The position numbers and the translations under genes are program-made. Shown in pieces: positions 54,246-64,000 of a stretch of 64,000 nt of DNA. Position 1 is the first letter of the stretch. The number at the start of each line of letters is the position of its first letter. Under the pieces are notes generated by a model that worked only from the letters and a program-made list of their open reading frames with translations, did not search any database and was not told the origin of the DNA. This DNA is from Trichobilharzia regenti (lineage: Eukaryota; Platyhelminthes; Trematoda; Strigeidida; Schistosomatidae), in assembly GCA_944472135.2 (NCBI GenBank), contig CALYDD020000329.1, forward strand, positions 62,001 through 126,000, given 5' to 3'.

Positions 54246-54965
54246 ATTATTATTGTCCGGAATAGTGTTTAATATTACATATATATGTATGTATATGTTA
54301 TTACTGTATGTATATACTGATCGATTGATTTTTCTTCGAAAATGAACTCTGTGCAAGTACGTTAAAACTGTTTTTGTAAATATACTTAATAATGTCTTTG
54401 GCCTGTAAGCAGATGACGAGAATACAACGAAATACAAGCTGGTACCATTTTATTCTGCTAAAACTGTAGTTCTTGCTTTGTTCAAACTCATTAAGGGGAA
54501 TAAATGTATGAAATGGAATAATTTTTTGGAAGATCCCTTATTTAGGTGTTTCAGCGCTGTAATTATTTTTTTTTCTTTTCCTCTAGGCTGTATATCTCAT
54601 TGTTGTAACGTTTGTTTATCACCTATTTACCTAATCCTTGTTATTTGTTTTTCTTCTTGCATAACCCCTTATTGGAGCACTTCTCGTTGTGGTTGTTTAA
54701 TGATAATGATAATGTGACTATGACTTTGTTTGAATGAGCAGAGGTCATTCTGTCTCATTCTGTCTGCCGGGAAGTGAGCGTTTGAGACAGCTTAATTCTT
54801 GATGACAGTGAGTTTTGATCCAACTTAGGTACTTCTTGTGGTTGATGATGGTTAAATAATTTTGTTCTACATCACTTTTTTTGTACTTAGAAATTTACCG
54901 TGAATGTATAGCTGCCTTATGATACTGTTGAGATAATTTTGAGTTTTTGATATATCATTATTGCT
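54246..54965. other. Unassigned DNA
   Basis: The first part may be the 3' UTR of the preceding element. No motif is seen after that. Confidence 0.4.
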
Positions 54966-55157
54966 ATTTTTTTAAAATATTAATTACAGCTTGATTCCAC
55001 ACCACATTTTTGGTACAAGTATGGAATTTTCAGCATGTGATGTTGGTAGCCATACTCTTGCAGGCCGAATATAGATATCAGGTGTGCGTCGGCAGGGGAT
55101 CGAACCTTGGACCATGTGCATGGGCGTCAAGAGTCCTAACAACTGTGCCACCGACGC
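54966..55157 (-). mobile_element. SINE-B, minus copy
   Basis: The minus strand has box A TGGCACAGTTG, box B GGTTCGATCC, the body and an A-rich end. It is moderately diverged. Confidence 0.85.
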
Positions 55158-55314
55158 TAAGTGGTACCACGGACTTTATCGGAAAATGACTGTCTGTTTT
55201 GCTGCCGTTGAGGCATTTTTTGACTGTGCATAACTCAAGGAAGTTTTGGTCAGCCATTCAGTAGACTAAAACACGTCTGACCGAATATATATACGGAACT
55301 GAAATTAACTGAAT

Positions 55315-55575
55315 TTTAGATTTTCCCGTCGATTGATTGGACCGAAGTGCTCGGTCTCAGGTTGACGTGTCGGCTTCTTGTGCAGATGCTTTGACGATGT
55401 CTGGGCGTGTAATTACAATTTAATTGGTGGATGGCGACTGGCAATGGAATCCAGAATAAAGCGCATTTCTCCCTATTCGGTACTCGTCAGCTACTGGGTG
55501 TACTTGCATTACCCAGTGAGTGATGATGTTCCCACCGAGGCTCGGACCCAGAAAGTTCTTCCAACTTCTGAATAT
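55315..55575 (-). repeat. Second hammerhead subfamily, minus copy with intact CTGANGA and GAAA
   Basis: On the minus strand the core is CTGACGA (55,484-55,490) and GAAA (55,466-55,469). Stem II is weakened (two good GC pairs) and the cleavage triplet after the GCGC loop has been lost (TTTAT). The flanks match 44,785-45,130. Predicted inactive despite the intact core words. Confidence 0.7.
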
Positions 55576-56049
55576 TATCATTACTCCCTTGCAGAGCTTA
55601 CATATTATAACCATTTTACTAAGCCTGGGAAAATCAATCCAGTCGTTAAAGAAAAATGAAAGTGCACAATTTTTCACTCGCGTCATAAGAATATGTTTTA
55701 AATAAGTAATATGTATAATCTGAGAATAATTTTCGGTAACTAATTTTCGGTAACACAAAAATGAATGGCTTGGTTAATTCTCTTAGTAAGTTAGCTACAA
55801 CAAACGAAAGAATTGAAATTCGGGTGCAATAACAAAGAAAACTCACATGGTATGCCGCAAATTTCAAAATTTACGCCTTTACCTAAATTAAAATTAATTT
55901 ATAGTACTTGAAAGAATGCTTAGATCGCGTTTAAAACACGTGAAGTTTCCCAGTGAATATATGTATCATCTTGTTTCAAGAACAGGAAGCCTTTTACATG
56001 AAGTTATGCAAAATGCATGACAAAAAGCATCCAAGTACCACTGTGACAC
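55576..56049. other. Unassigned DNA
   Basis: A duplicated TAATTTTCGGTAAC lies at about 55,726-55,754. Nothing else is recognised. Confidence 0.4.
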
Positions 56050-57115
56050 TAAAAAAGTTTACATCAGAAAGGTCAGCAAAGCCATTGACGTGAAGATAGG
56101 AGTAAGACAAGACTGCCTAATATTACCAATGATATTCCTAATGTTAGTGGACTGGATGATGCGTCAGACAGTGCGTGGGGAGTAAGAGGACAGGAATACA
56201 CCGGAAAACCAATAAAAAGACTCTAGAAAGTCACATAAACTCAAGGACACAGGCATAACCAACAGACTGACTGAAGTAGCAGGCAGTCAAGACAGTACTC
56301 CAGGGGAATATAAAGAAGACGGAAGTGATGGACATAACCAACGAATCATCATCAATGGGAGAAATTTTAACGAAGTCGCTTATTTCACCTGTCTGTGCAG
56401 CATTGTTTCAACTACAATCGAATGTCATGGATGGGATTGTCAAGGACATGTTGTGAAAGGCGAAACAGATCTTCATCACTCTAGGATCAATGTGAAAATC
56501 TAATGCACTCAGCATAAAAATTTCAAAATCCAGATTTTGAGTACTAATGTCAAGACAGTCAGTTCTTTGATATGGTTAAAAGACATTGGACAGGTCATTG
56601 CAGACATTGATCAACGTCCATCTTTGCCTAATACTGAAGATCAGAAGGCCGGACAAAAATGATTAGTGAGACTAAACACTGGAGACAAACCAGCTAGGAA
56701 CCAGTCAGCCTGTGAATGTCGCAAAGAAAATGTGCGTCGGTGGCACAGTGGTTAGGACTCTCGCCTACGTTGCACATGGTCCGAGGTTCAATCCACTGCC
56801 GACGCACACCTGATATCTATGGTCGGCCTGCGAAATTCGGGCTACCGATATCCATGCTGAAAATTTCATACTTGTACTAAAATACAGTGTGGAATCAAGC
56901 TGTAATAAAAAATAAAAAATAAATAGATGGATCGGGAACACATCGTGGAAACCACTGAATGATTTCATGCACCAGACGATAGCTTGAATGGACCCTGACT
57001 AGGAAGTAACGTGTCAGGTACCCGATGTTGACACGGAGGAAATTGTGTGTGTGGGGGGGAGATGAAAGCCTGTAAGGAATGATGTGACCAGGTAAAGGGG
57101 ACTCATTTCTTGCTC
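56050..57115 (+). mobile_element. Old RTE LINE copy (subfamily B-like) interrupted by SINE-B
   Basis: The copy runs from the GVRQ box (KIGVRQDCLILPMIFLMLVDW near 56,092-56,155) through INGRNFNEVAYFTCL, the VKGHVVKGETDLHHSR-like segment and the CLRPSLPNTEDQ region to the terminal MKAC segment at about 57,080. Every reading frame is broken. SINE-B lies at 56,732-56,923. Confidence 0.8.
56732..56923 (+). mobile_element. SINE-B inserted in an old RTE copy
   Basis: It starts GTGCGTCGGTGGCACAGTGG, with box B GGTTCAATCC and the full body, and ends (A)n-rich. RTE homology resumes at TGGATCGGGAACAC just after. Confidence 0.88.
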
Positions 57116-57596
57116 TCTTAACCTAAGCGAATAATAATAGTTGATTTGATACACTCTTATGCAACTATACTAGTTCAAAATAGATATTCTGATGAAATGT
57201 AATTAACTGTTAACATTTATAATATTGACAACCAACAAACACGTGAAGGGATCAACAGCAGCAGAAAATAGTAGTTTCTTATGCTGGGATGAAAACAGGT
57301 AGAGTTTGTTAAATGCCCCATCTTCAAGAAACTCATCCAATTGTACATTTCTGTCTAGAATTCCATTTCCTGCATGACAAGTAAAATAATCTATTTCTTA
57401 ACTAAAATCTTTTTAGGTCTTGTGATAGAAATGGACATAGAACTAAAAAGTTGAATATTTCATTCGTTCTAGACCATAAAACTATAAAGTAATGAGAGGG
57501 GAAAAGAATTCTTTGAACGAAGAAGGATAACTAAATACTGGATATCAAGTGATTTTGGCTTTGGAAATCTATGTTAAATATTTCAATGCATAAATA
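57116..57596. other. Unassigned DNA
   Basis: Nothing recognisable is seen. Confidence 0.4.
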
Positions 57597-57797
57597 TTTT
57601 TAATATAAGTATAAAACTTGGGCACTGTGGTAGAGTATAACTCCATCATAGATAAGATTTTATTTTGATAAGTCACACAGCGTTACACCGTAGTATTCAC
57701 TGATGACCACGTTTCGAGCACAAATTATTACTGCTCATAATCATATCAAGCTACTGACACACAACTTTTTCCTTCATTTATATACATCTGTGGAATC

Positions 57798-57991
57798 GTG
57801 CGTCGGTGGCACAATGGCTAGGACTCTCGCCTACGATGCACATGGTCCGAGGTTCGATCACCTGTCGACGCACATCTGATATCTATGGTCGGCCTGTGAA
57901 ATTTGGGCTACCGATATCCACGCTGAAAATTCCATACTTGTACCAAAAATACAGTGTGGAATCAAGCTGTTACCAAAAATAAAAAATAAAA
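57798..57991 (+). mobile_element. SINE-B inserted in a Penelope-like arm
   Basis: Complete head (GTGCGTCGGTGGCACAATGG), box B GGTTCGATCA and body. The opposite arm (about 58,738-58,765) and the related repeat at 36,470-36,485 show the site without it. A few bases of target appear lost. Confidence 0.87.
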
Positions 57992-58541
57992 TAGATATTT
58001 GAATGAAAATCAATATGTGATAATGTACATTCAGAAATAATAATATGAGTGTTATTCATCAATTACAATCAGATGGGAAATAAGACGAGTGTTTATTACA
58101 GTCATAATAAGTAACTTGTCAGCATGTTCTGATGTGTTTGAATTGAAATAAAATTTTGAGATTATTTATTATCCTCCTCTGATTTGACTGACTGGTGGTA
58201 ATAATATCTTCCATATTTCTGGTATTTGCATTGAGTCATTTCTGTTCCATGTGCTGGATGTAGACTCAATGAACCAGGCAGGATTCAGCAATCAATCTCT
58301 CTCCATCTCCACCTACGTAGATTACTTCTTAGAATCTTGACCCTCTCAGACCCATACCATTATGTGCTTGTGTGTTAATGCATGTACCGCAATTGCTGAG
58401 CTTTTTTCTAAATTACTTATCTTCTCTGGCTCAACCATTCTTACTCTAGCTAAACTCTTATGTTTCGCCAATCTGATTACCCCTGATCTACTAGTTTGAC
58501 CTATACAGTTGACCTAACTCACAGTCATTGCAGGGTATTTT

Positions 58542-58757
58542 TTAAATTATATCATTTTGCTTAATTGGGTCCACCGGGTCTTTTAGCCTACAGAGCTTGT
58601 CTCTGAGTGAGTTTGTAGGTTTGAATATCACCCTAATTCGTGCTTTATTGAGAATCCTACGTAGGGTCTCAGATGTCCCCTCCTTGTATGGTGTAACAGT
58701 AGATGACTTATATTCTTTCTTATTTATGTTATCAAATATCTGGTCGATTCCACACAT
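58542..58757 (-). pseudogene. Penelope-like protein fragment before the nuclease
   Basis: 71 open codons: FDNINKKEYKSSTVTPYKEG, ETLRRILNKARIRVIFKPTN and LKDPVDPIKQNDIIY, followed after a stop by the Cys-X2-Cys pair. This is the standard PLE segment leading into the GIY-YIG domain. Confidence 0.75.
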
Positions 58758-59149
58758 GTATATAAGTGAACGAAAAAGTTGTTTAAGTAGCTTGATATGA
58801 TTATAAGCAATAATTTACGCTCGAAACGTGGTCATCAGTTAATATTACTGTGTAACACTGTGTGATATATCAAAATAAAATCTTACCTATAATGGAGTTA
58901 TATTGTACCACAGTGCCCAAGTTTTATACTTATATCAATAACACTTTGTAGCCGTTTAAAAAAAATTTGGGCATTGGGTATGTTATATTCATTATAATAA
59001 AGTTTTTCTGCATTTCCCAATGAATGAAAAATAAAACGATATTGTTTTTACTGATTTTTCGCTATTTAATGCTAATAATTTTATCAACAACTTCAACTAA
59101 ATGAACACTGACATTAATTATGGTCAAAAACGTGTTCCGAAAACATAGA

Positions 59150-59720
59150 CCTCATCAGTAGTCATTCGATTTAGGCTACAGACATCAGATGATATCGGAA
59201 GACTACTCAATAGACACAACATCAGAGTTTTCTTCAAAACACTAGACACACTGCGTAGCAACTCTGTCCACATAAAAGACTAAATCCCTAAATATTCTCT
59301 ATCTAACTACAAAATAAAATGCTTGGATTGTGATACGATGTAAATCGGACAAACATCTCCAGAGAGAAATCAAAATCAGAAGAAATGAATACCATAGACC
59401 CTACTCTGTTCAACCACCGAGAAATCCAGTAAGTGAACTAGAAAAGCTTGAAAAATCATCAGCTGTAGCTTGTCTAAACTCTGTAGAATCAGGCCCCAAA
59501 ATTGATTTTGACAATATTGAAATCATCATCCAGAAAAAAACTTTTCAGAAATCACAAAGAACGTTTATTATCATCAGAAGCACTTCATATCAAATGGAAT
59601 CCAAATTGTCTGAATAGGAATGATGATGGACTAAAACAGAATTCGACCTGGTTACAACACTCGCACACCCACATGAAGTGACAAAATCAACACGAATGTG
59701 ATAAGCGTTTTTATCGTGCG
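59150..59720 (+). pseudogene. Penelope-like nuclease fragment (another type 3-like copy)
   Basis: Frames show LLNRHNIRVFFKTLDTLRSN, then KIKCLDCDTM followed by a stop and IGQTSPERNQ, the Cys pair and GIY-YIG start. 59,330-59,617 is open but shifts frame inside the domain. The C-terminus is degenerate. Confidence 0.75.
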
Positions 59721-60002
59721 TAAACACATGCTGCTGCGAATGAAATTCACATGAGATACTTGTACCTGTATGTTTATAGCGGCTAAATTTGCTTTATCTT
59801 CATTATAAACTTTACCTCAATCTTTATTAGCCTAATGTTTCAATAAAATCTACCGTTCACTTCTGATTCGTTTATAACTTAACCTGTAAAAAATTTTTCA
59901 GAATATACAATAAGATTAACTAAGTCAATGAGAAAAGATTAATGGAAAACCTCACCATGATTTTGCCAAGTACGGTTTTCATGCTCAAACTTAATATTCA
60001 GC

Positions 60003-60072
60003 GCAGAGACTCTTTTCAACGACGACTTTATTATCAAGCTGTACCATCGTATAAATATATATATATAGATAG
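60003..60072 (-). repeat. (TA)n-anchored terminal repeat, minus copy
   Basis: Reverse complement: TATA run, GTACAGCTTGATAATAAAGT, then the GAAAAGAGTCTCTGCGCTGA block. Confidence 0.6.
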
Positions 60073-60179
60073 ATGGTTTTTAAGAAATTATATCCGGTGA
60101 GAGAATTAGGTCAAAGGTGTGAATACATGAAATAATAATAGTATGAAATAATAGAAAAGATTTGTAACTCAGGTGGATG

Positions 60180-60849
60180 ATTTGGAATTGATAGTGTTCT
60201 CTGAGCTCCTTGGTTTAATTGCGGAGCTTTCATCGTCTTTCTGGACGACATCTTCAGCGCAGTATTTAGGATAAAGTGAAATGATTTAAATTTCTTCATG
60301 AGTCTCCCGGTAACCATCTTTAGATATTTATTGACCGTTTTCTATTGATTGGGATTTTAAACTTTCTGATCATCTGATTTACTTCTTATTAGTTGGTATA
60401 TTTCATCTATATTAACGTGTTTATTAATTGCGTTTTCATTTGAGTACCAGGCTTCTAGGAATTCTCTGGCACATTTGGTATCAATACATTCAGACGATCA
60501 TGGACATCAATTTGATTGGGATAATGTCAAAATCTTAAACAGAGGAAACACCAAATGTGCCAGAGAATTCCTAGAAGCCTGGTACTCAAATGAAAACGCA
60601 ATTAATAAACACGTTAATATAGATGAAATATACCAACTAATAAGAAGTAAATCAGATGATCAGAAAGTTTAAAATCCCAATCAATAGAAAACGGTCAATA
60701 AATATCTAAAGATGGTTACCGGGAGACTCATGAAGAAATTTAAATCATTTCACTTTATCCTAAATACTGCGCTGAAGATGTCGTCCAGAAAGACGATGAA
60801 AGCTCCGCAATTAAACCAAGGAGCTCAGAGAACACTATCAATTCCAAAT
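60180..60849. repeat. Perfect 300-bp inverted repeat made of a Penelope-like 3' end
   Basis: 60,180-60,479 is the exact reverse complement of 60,550-60,849, with a 70-bp spacer. The right arm and spacer encode the type 2 nuclease C-terminus (DHGHQFDWDNVKILNR, REFLEAWYSNENA, QLIRSKSDDQKV) and its 3' UTR, as at 51.9 kb. Transcription across it would give a long hairpin. Confidence 0.93.
60475..60672 (+). pseudogene. Penelope-like type 2 nuclease C-terminal fragment
   Basis: 65 open codons homologous to residues after the EHK segment of 51,743-52,039. It is truncated upstream by the palindrome centre and has no GIY-YIG motif. Confidence 0.82.
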
Positions 60850-60984
60850 AGTATGAAATGCAATTAAAATATTTGTGATTATAATCATAGTTTAATGTAG
60901 CAAAATAATTAATGTCATATATAGAATAATACATAAGGTGTATAGATTTGGAAACGGGTACATAAATATAGGATTACTAGACGA

Positions 60985-61843
60985 ATATAAAATGTTACAT
61001 AACATGGTGTGAAATTTGATTAGATAGAATTCAATATTGTAAAAATGAAAAAAATAAAAATTATCAATTTTCGATTTAACATGACAAGTGAGTCAAGTGG
61101 AAAAGATTCAGAGTAAGAATAGTAACAATAATAATAATGATAATAATAATAATAATAATAGTCGTAGTAATAAGGGAAAAGTACATAGAATAACTAAATA
61201 AACAAAATAAATAAATAAATGTCTATCCATCTACGGCCAAGGCAGAAGTAGGGATTGTACATACTTCTTTTGTACACAAAGACCTGTCCGGCTTATAGTC
61301 ATGAATGACCAAGGCCTCAGCTATCTTTAGAAGTCTGTAACGAAGAAAACGCGGGAAGTTAGCATGGATTCTATATATGATCTTAAAATCATGGTCAGGG
61401 TTGACAGAGTGACAGAAGTCGATCAGGTGTTCCAGAATAGAGCTTCTCACACACTTCCTTCCTCTCTTGTAAAACCATGCAGCTGGAATATGTTCTCGTA
61501 TCCGTGTGGAAAGCAGCGTCCTGTGACTACGGCCAATTTACCTCGCTCCACAAGAGGAGCAGGTGAACTGATAGTTGAACATGGAGGCGGCCAGACGGGG
61601 GAGCTTATCTTTCACAGAGGTAGAGAACAACTTTCGGCTGGTGAACGTCATTTGTAATTTTGCTGCAAAGAACGTCTAGCTGACTGATTTAGAGAGACGA
61701 TTTTTGAGCATATCTGAAGCTTGATCACCTTTGAATTCCAAGTTCATGAATAGGGTTTTCTTTGGAACTGAGTGGGTGACCAGTTTCGACTACTTATCTT
61801 TCATTTTGCTGTCAATAAATCAGTTAGGGTAACCGTTTTGTTA
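60985..61843 (-). pseudogene. Penelope-like element nuclease end, inverted sister of 46 kb
   Basis: From 61,843 down, the minus strand matches 45,950-46,800 closely, including the 75-codon open C-terminal piece (61,223-61,450), which has the same sequence as 46,319-46,546, and the 3' UTR with its TTA repeat. Shared stops show both derive from a common dead copy or recent duplicate. Confidence 0.87.
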
Positions 61844-61849
61844 AAAAGC

Positions 61850-61930
61850 TGTATATATATATATATACGATTGTACAGCTTGATAATAAATTCACTGAAA
61901 AGAGTTTCTTCGCTGAATTCTGTGTTCTCA
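61850..61930 (+). repeat. (TA)n-anchored terminal repeat
   Basis: (TA)n, GTACAGCTTGATAATAAATT and GAAAAGAGTTTCTTCGCTGA abut the truncated 5' end of the minus-strand Penelope-like copy. Confidence 0.6.
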
Positions 61931-62432
61931 AGGCTTCAATGGGAATTATTAAATTATAAAACTTAATAGACTTAGTTTATTTCACTTTGCATTTCTCTGT
62001 CTGTTGACGACTTTCTATACGCACTGTCATTGTATATCAACTGCCTATGTTATTAGTTTTATATACATATATATTATTCATTTATTCATTCATCCGTATG
62101 TCATTAGGACGCGTTTTGTTTTATTATGAGCCTTTCTCTTCTGAAACTCATCATCAGCTATGTGCATCGTCAGTGCGAAACGTACAGGGACTGTTGCTCA
62201 CTATCTAATGGAGTTGATGAACCAGAAATACCACATAAAAATTGACATCATATACACTCATATGTGTTATCAATATACCTAGAAATCTTAATTTTACATC
62301 TTTTACAGAAGAGAAGGAGAAGAAAAAAGAAACCGATTATCTCTTTTACATCAGGGATGTAAAGATTGTCTAGTATTCATGCAATTAAAATTCTACTTCT
62401 CCCTCTAACATTTTGACTATACCTTTTGTCAG
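61931..62432. other. Unassigned DNA
   Basis: Nothing recognisable is seen. Confidence 0.4.
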
Positions 62433-62775
62433 TGTTGGCGAATATTGAGACTTTTCTTTATTCGAACCGGTCTCAAATTAGTGGGTGACAAGAACGCTGT
62501 CATTGTGCTTAATCGTGTACTGGTTGGCAGAAGTTTGGAGAAACACGATTGGAAGTATTGTTGTATATTATATTAACGTTTAATTACAGACTTTGGCACT
62601 GATTAACCACCGTAAATCTGTTTCGTTATCACTTGGAGAATAAATAATCGTGTTGCCCAACCCCTCTCTGTTGTTCCGTGTCAGTTACAGTGCATAGTAA
62701 TCTGAGTATTAAGTGTAGTCTTCTGAAACCGGCGATAGGTTCAAGATCTCAGAGATCTGGACATTTGACACCTTT
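62433..62775 (+). repeat. LTR-like repeat plus leader, second copy
   Basis: A 262-bp block TGTTGG...TGCA (to 62,694) and about 75 bp of leader are homologous to 35,416-35,755, including GTGTAGTCTTCTGAAACCGG. No coding region follows. Confidence 0.6.
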
Positions 62776-62802
62776 GATAATATAATTAAAGCCTGATATA
62801 TC

Positions 62803-63014
62803 TGACGTTCACCAGTGGTCCAGCAGTAAAATATCTGTTAACCATAAACGTGGTACTCGGCCGATGCACTCCTAGACCTCAGATAGCCAGTAGTCAGCTC
62901 GATAAACAGGAAATGTTAGGCCTGTGGCTTCCAACTCCACTGAAACTCTGAAGCTAAGGCTTGAAACCTTGTGCTACTCTCAGAAGGCAGTGGAATAGAA
63001 ATAAAAGATGACGT
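62803..63014 (+). mobile_element. SINE-C, decayed, with short TSD
   Basis: Decayed head, core with GGCTTCCAACTCCACTGAAA and a tail ending in AGTGGAATAGAAATAAAAG. TGACGT at 62,803-62,808 and 63,009-63,014 may be the TSD. It abuts an RTE tail. Confidence 0.65.
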
Positions 63015-63955
63015 ATTATTATTATTGTTCCCTTGGGTTACCAGTAGAACATAGGGCTTCACAACTGAACGTCTCCACTTGCCACTTCGTCTTCTGCTCT
63101 ATTTTTCACCTCCATCCATGTTAGTCCATACTCTTTCAACTCCTCTTCACACCGTCTCATCCATGTCACCCTTGCACTGATGACCCAATCGCCACTTCCC
63201 TTTCAGCCTGGTTCCACTCGAGCGATGGCCTGACACGAGCTCGATGTCACCCAGTGGTCTCCTCAGCGAGCGAGTGAGTGAGTGAGTGTCCAATCCATCT
63301 GAATCCACTTTCTCCTGCATATTTGTTGGTTGGCGATTGGTTCTTGTTTTGTTTGTTCTCATAGTTAGTTTCTTGTTGGTGATTGTTTCCGGCTCGGCCA
63401 TCTGATCTTCATTATAGAGACAGAGAAGACAATTGTTGGTTGATAAAGGTCTACAACAGGCTGTTGGAAATATTTTTATTTTTAATTTTGATAACAGCTT
63501 GATTCCACACTGTGTTTCTGGTATAAGTATGGAATTTTCAGCATGGATATCGGTAGCCCAAATCTTGCAGGCCGACCATAGATATCAGATGTGCGTCGAC
63601 AGGTGATGGAACCTTGGACCATGTGCATCGTAGGCGAGAGTCATAACCATTGTGCCACTGTATATTCTTTGTGACGCGCCCGCCAAGTTTCTGATCCGTA
63701 TAGAAGAGCTGATTGACTTGACGCTGTTTGTATTGAAAATCCGGCCGAATTTTGTTGCTGTTGTTGGCTGAGTTACGAAGATTTCCAGATTGGTTTCAGG
63801 TTGATGAATGCGTGTGCTTCTCGCCTTCCTGGTTCTTGCTCGATTTGACATCCTCGTCCGTTCCGACTGCGTGTAGTTGAGACAATGCTTCCTAGCCAGA
63901 TAAGTGAATGAAGTAACCTCTTTCAAATCCCTCCCGTTGATGGTGCACACCATAA
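63015..63955 (-). mobile_element. 5'-truncated RTE LINE tail (subfamily B) interrupted by SINE-B
   Basis: From the TAA tail at 63,015 the minus strand reads the C-terminal region (ITNKKLTMRTNK, LDTHSLTRSLRRPL) to 63,470. After the SINE it resumes with RIFNTNSVKS and TINGRDLKEVTSFTYL near 63,950. Confidence 0.86.
63473..63660 (-). mobile_element. SINE-B inserted in an RTE tail, head truncated
   Basis: The body and A-rich end are complete. The first bases of the tRNA head (GTGCGTCG) are missing and box B is damaged. ATATT borders both sides. The uninterrupted RTE sequence at 22,085-22,105 marks the insertion point. Confidence 0.83.
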
Positions 63956-64000
63956 ATCAGATAGACTTGATTTCAGTCTGCAAATGTGGGTTCAGACCAC

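Larger units (their letters stand above)
57597..58945 (-). mobile_element. Penelope-like element type 3 with about 205-bp inverted terminal arms
   Basis: The left arm (57,597-57,797) and right arm (58,738-58,945) are inverted copies, roughly nine in ten bases alike. Between them the minus strand encodes the PLE connector and nuclease start (ETLRRILNKARIRVIFKPTN, IPCNDCELGQLYRSN) and its decayed C-terminus. The left arm is split by SINE-B. Inverted or mixed-orientation terminal repeats are known for Penelope-like elements. Confidence 0.75.

Overview
The window is repeat-dense, AT-rich DNA from a trematode flatworm, most likely a blood fluke (Schistosoma); the species cannot be fixed from the sequence. 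The evidence is the combination of Smα-type repeats (tRNA-like pol III boxes fused to a hammerhead ribozyme), RTE-clade LINEs of the SR2 type, many Penelope-like fragments with GIY-YIG endonuclease domains, and a CR1/Jockey-type LINE. I see no convincing host protein-coding gene, rRNA, ordinary tRNA gene or CRISPR array. Almost every protein match is a retrotransposon relic.

Layout. 1-9 kb: a twin-primed RTE LINE with a target-site duplication, a SINE, a hammerhead repeat, and a three-level nest (Penelope-like element split by an RTE LINE, itself split by another LINE). 9-14.5 kb: RTE, SINE and CR1-like LINE copies and an inverted pair of hammerhead repeats. 15,023-19,566: a young, nearly intact Ty3/gypsy-type LTR retrotransposon with LTRs differing at one base in 352, inserted into a hammerhead repeat. 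20-27 kb: tRNA-derived SINEs, a perfect 398-bp inverted repeat of an RTE tail, and LINE fragments. 28,069-28,624: a 556-bp (TAAC)n array. 29.5-36.6 kb: Penelope-like RT and endonuclease pieces and the best-preserved RTE reverse transcriptase fragments. 36.6-48 kb: more Penelope-like relics, a CR1-like LINE inserted into an RTE, and the one hammerhead SINE copy that keeps every invariant core position (43,787-44,004, with a 9-bp TSD). 48.0-48.7 kb: a non-autonomous, internally deleted relative of the LTR element. 49-64 kb: SINEs, Penelope-like elements with inverted arms (including a perfect 300-bp palindrome), an LTR-like repeat and RTE tails.

Working together. These parts behave as parasites and hosts of one another rather than as a pathway. 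The RTE LINE supplies the 3' tail, and probably the 5'-UTR core, of one SINE family, so it is the likely source of that family's mobilisation machinery. A second SINE family has a similar tRNA-like head but a different tail. The LTR element probably shares its priming signal with the internally deleted derivative at 48 kb. Nesting gives relative ages: Penelope-like before RTE before the inner LINE at 3-9 kb; RTE before the hammerhead SINE at 43.8 kb; hammerhead repeat before the LTR element at 15-19.6 kb. Boundaries of decayed fragments are approximate to tens of bases.
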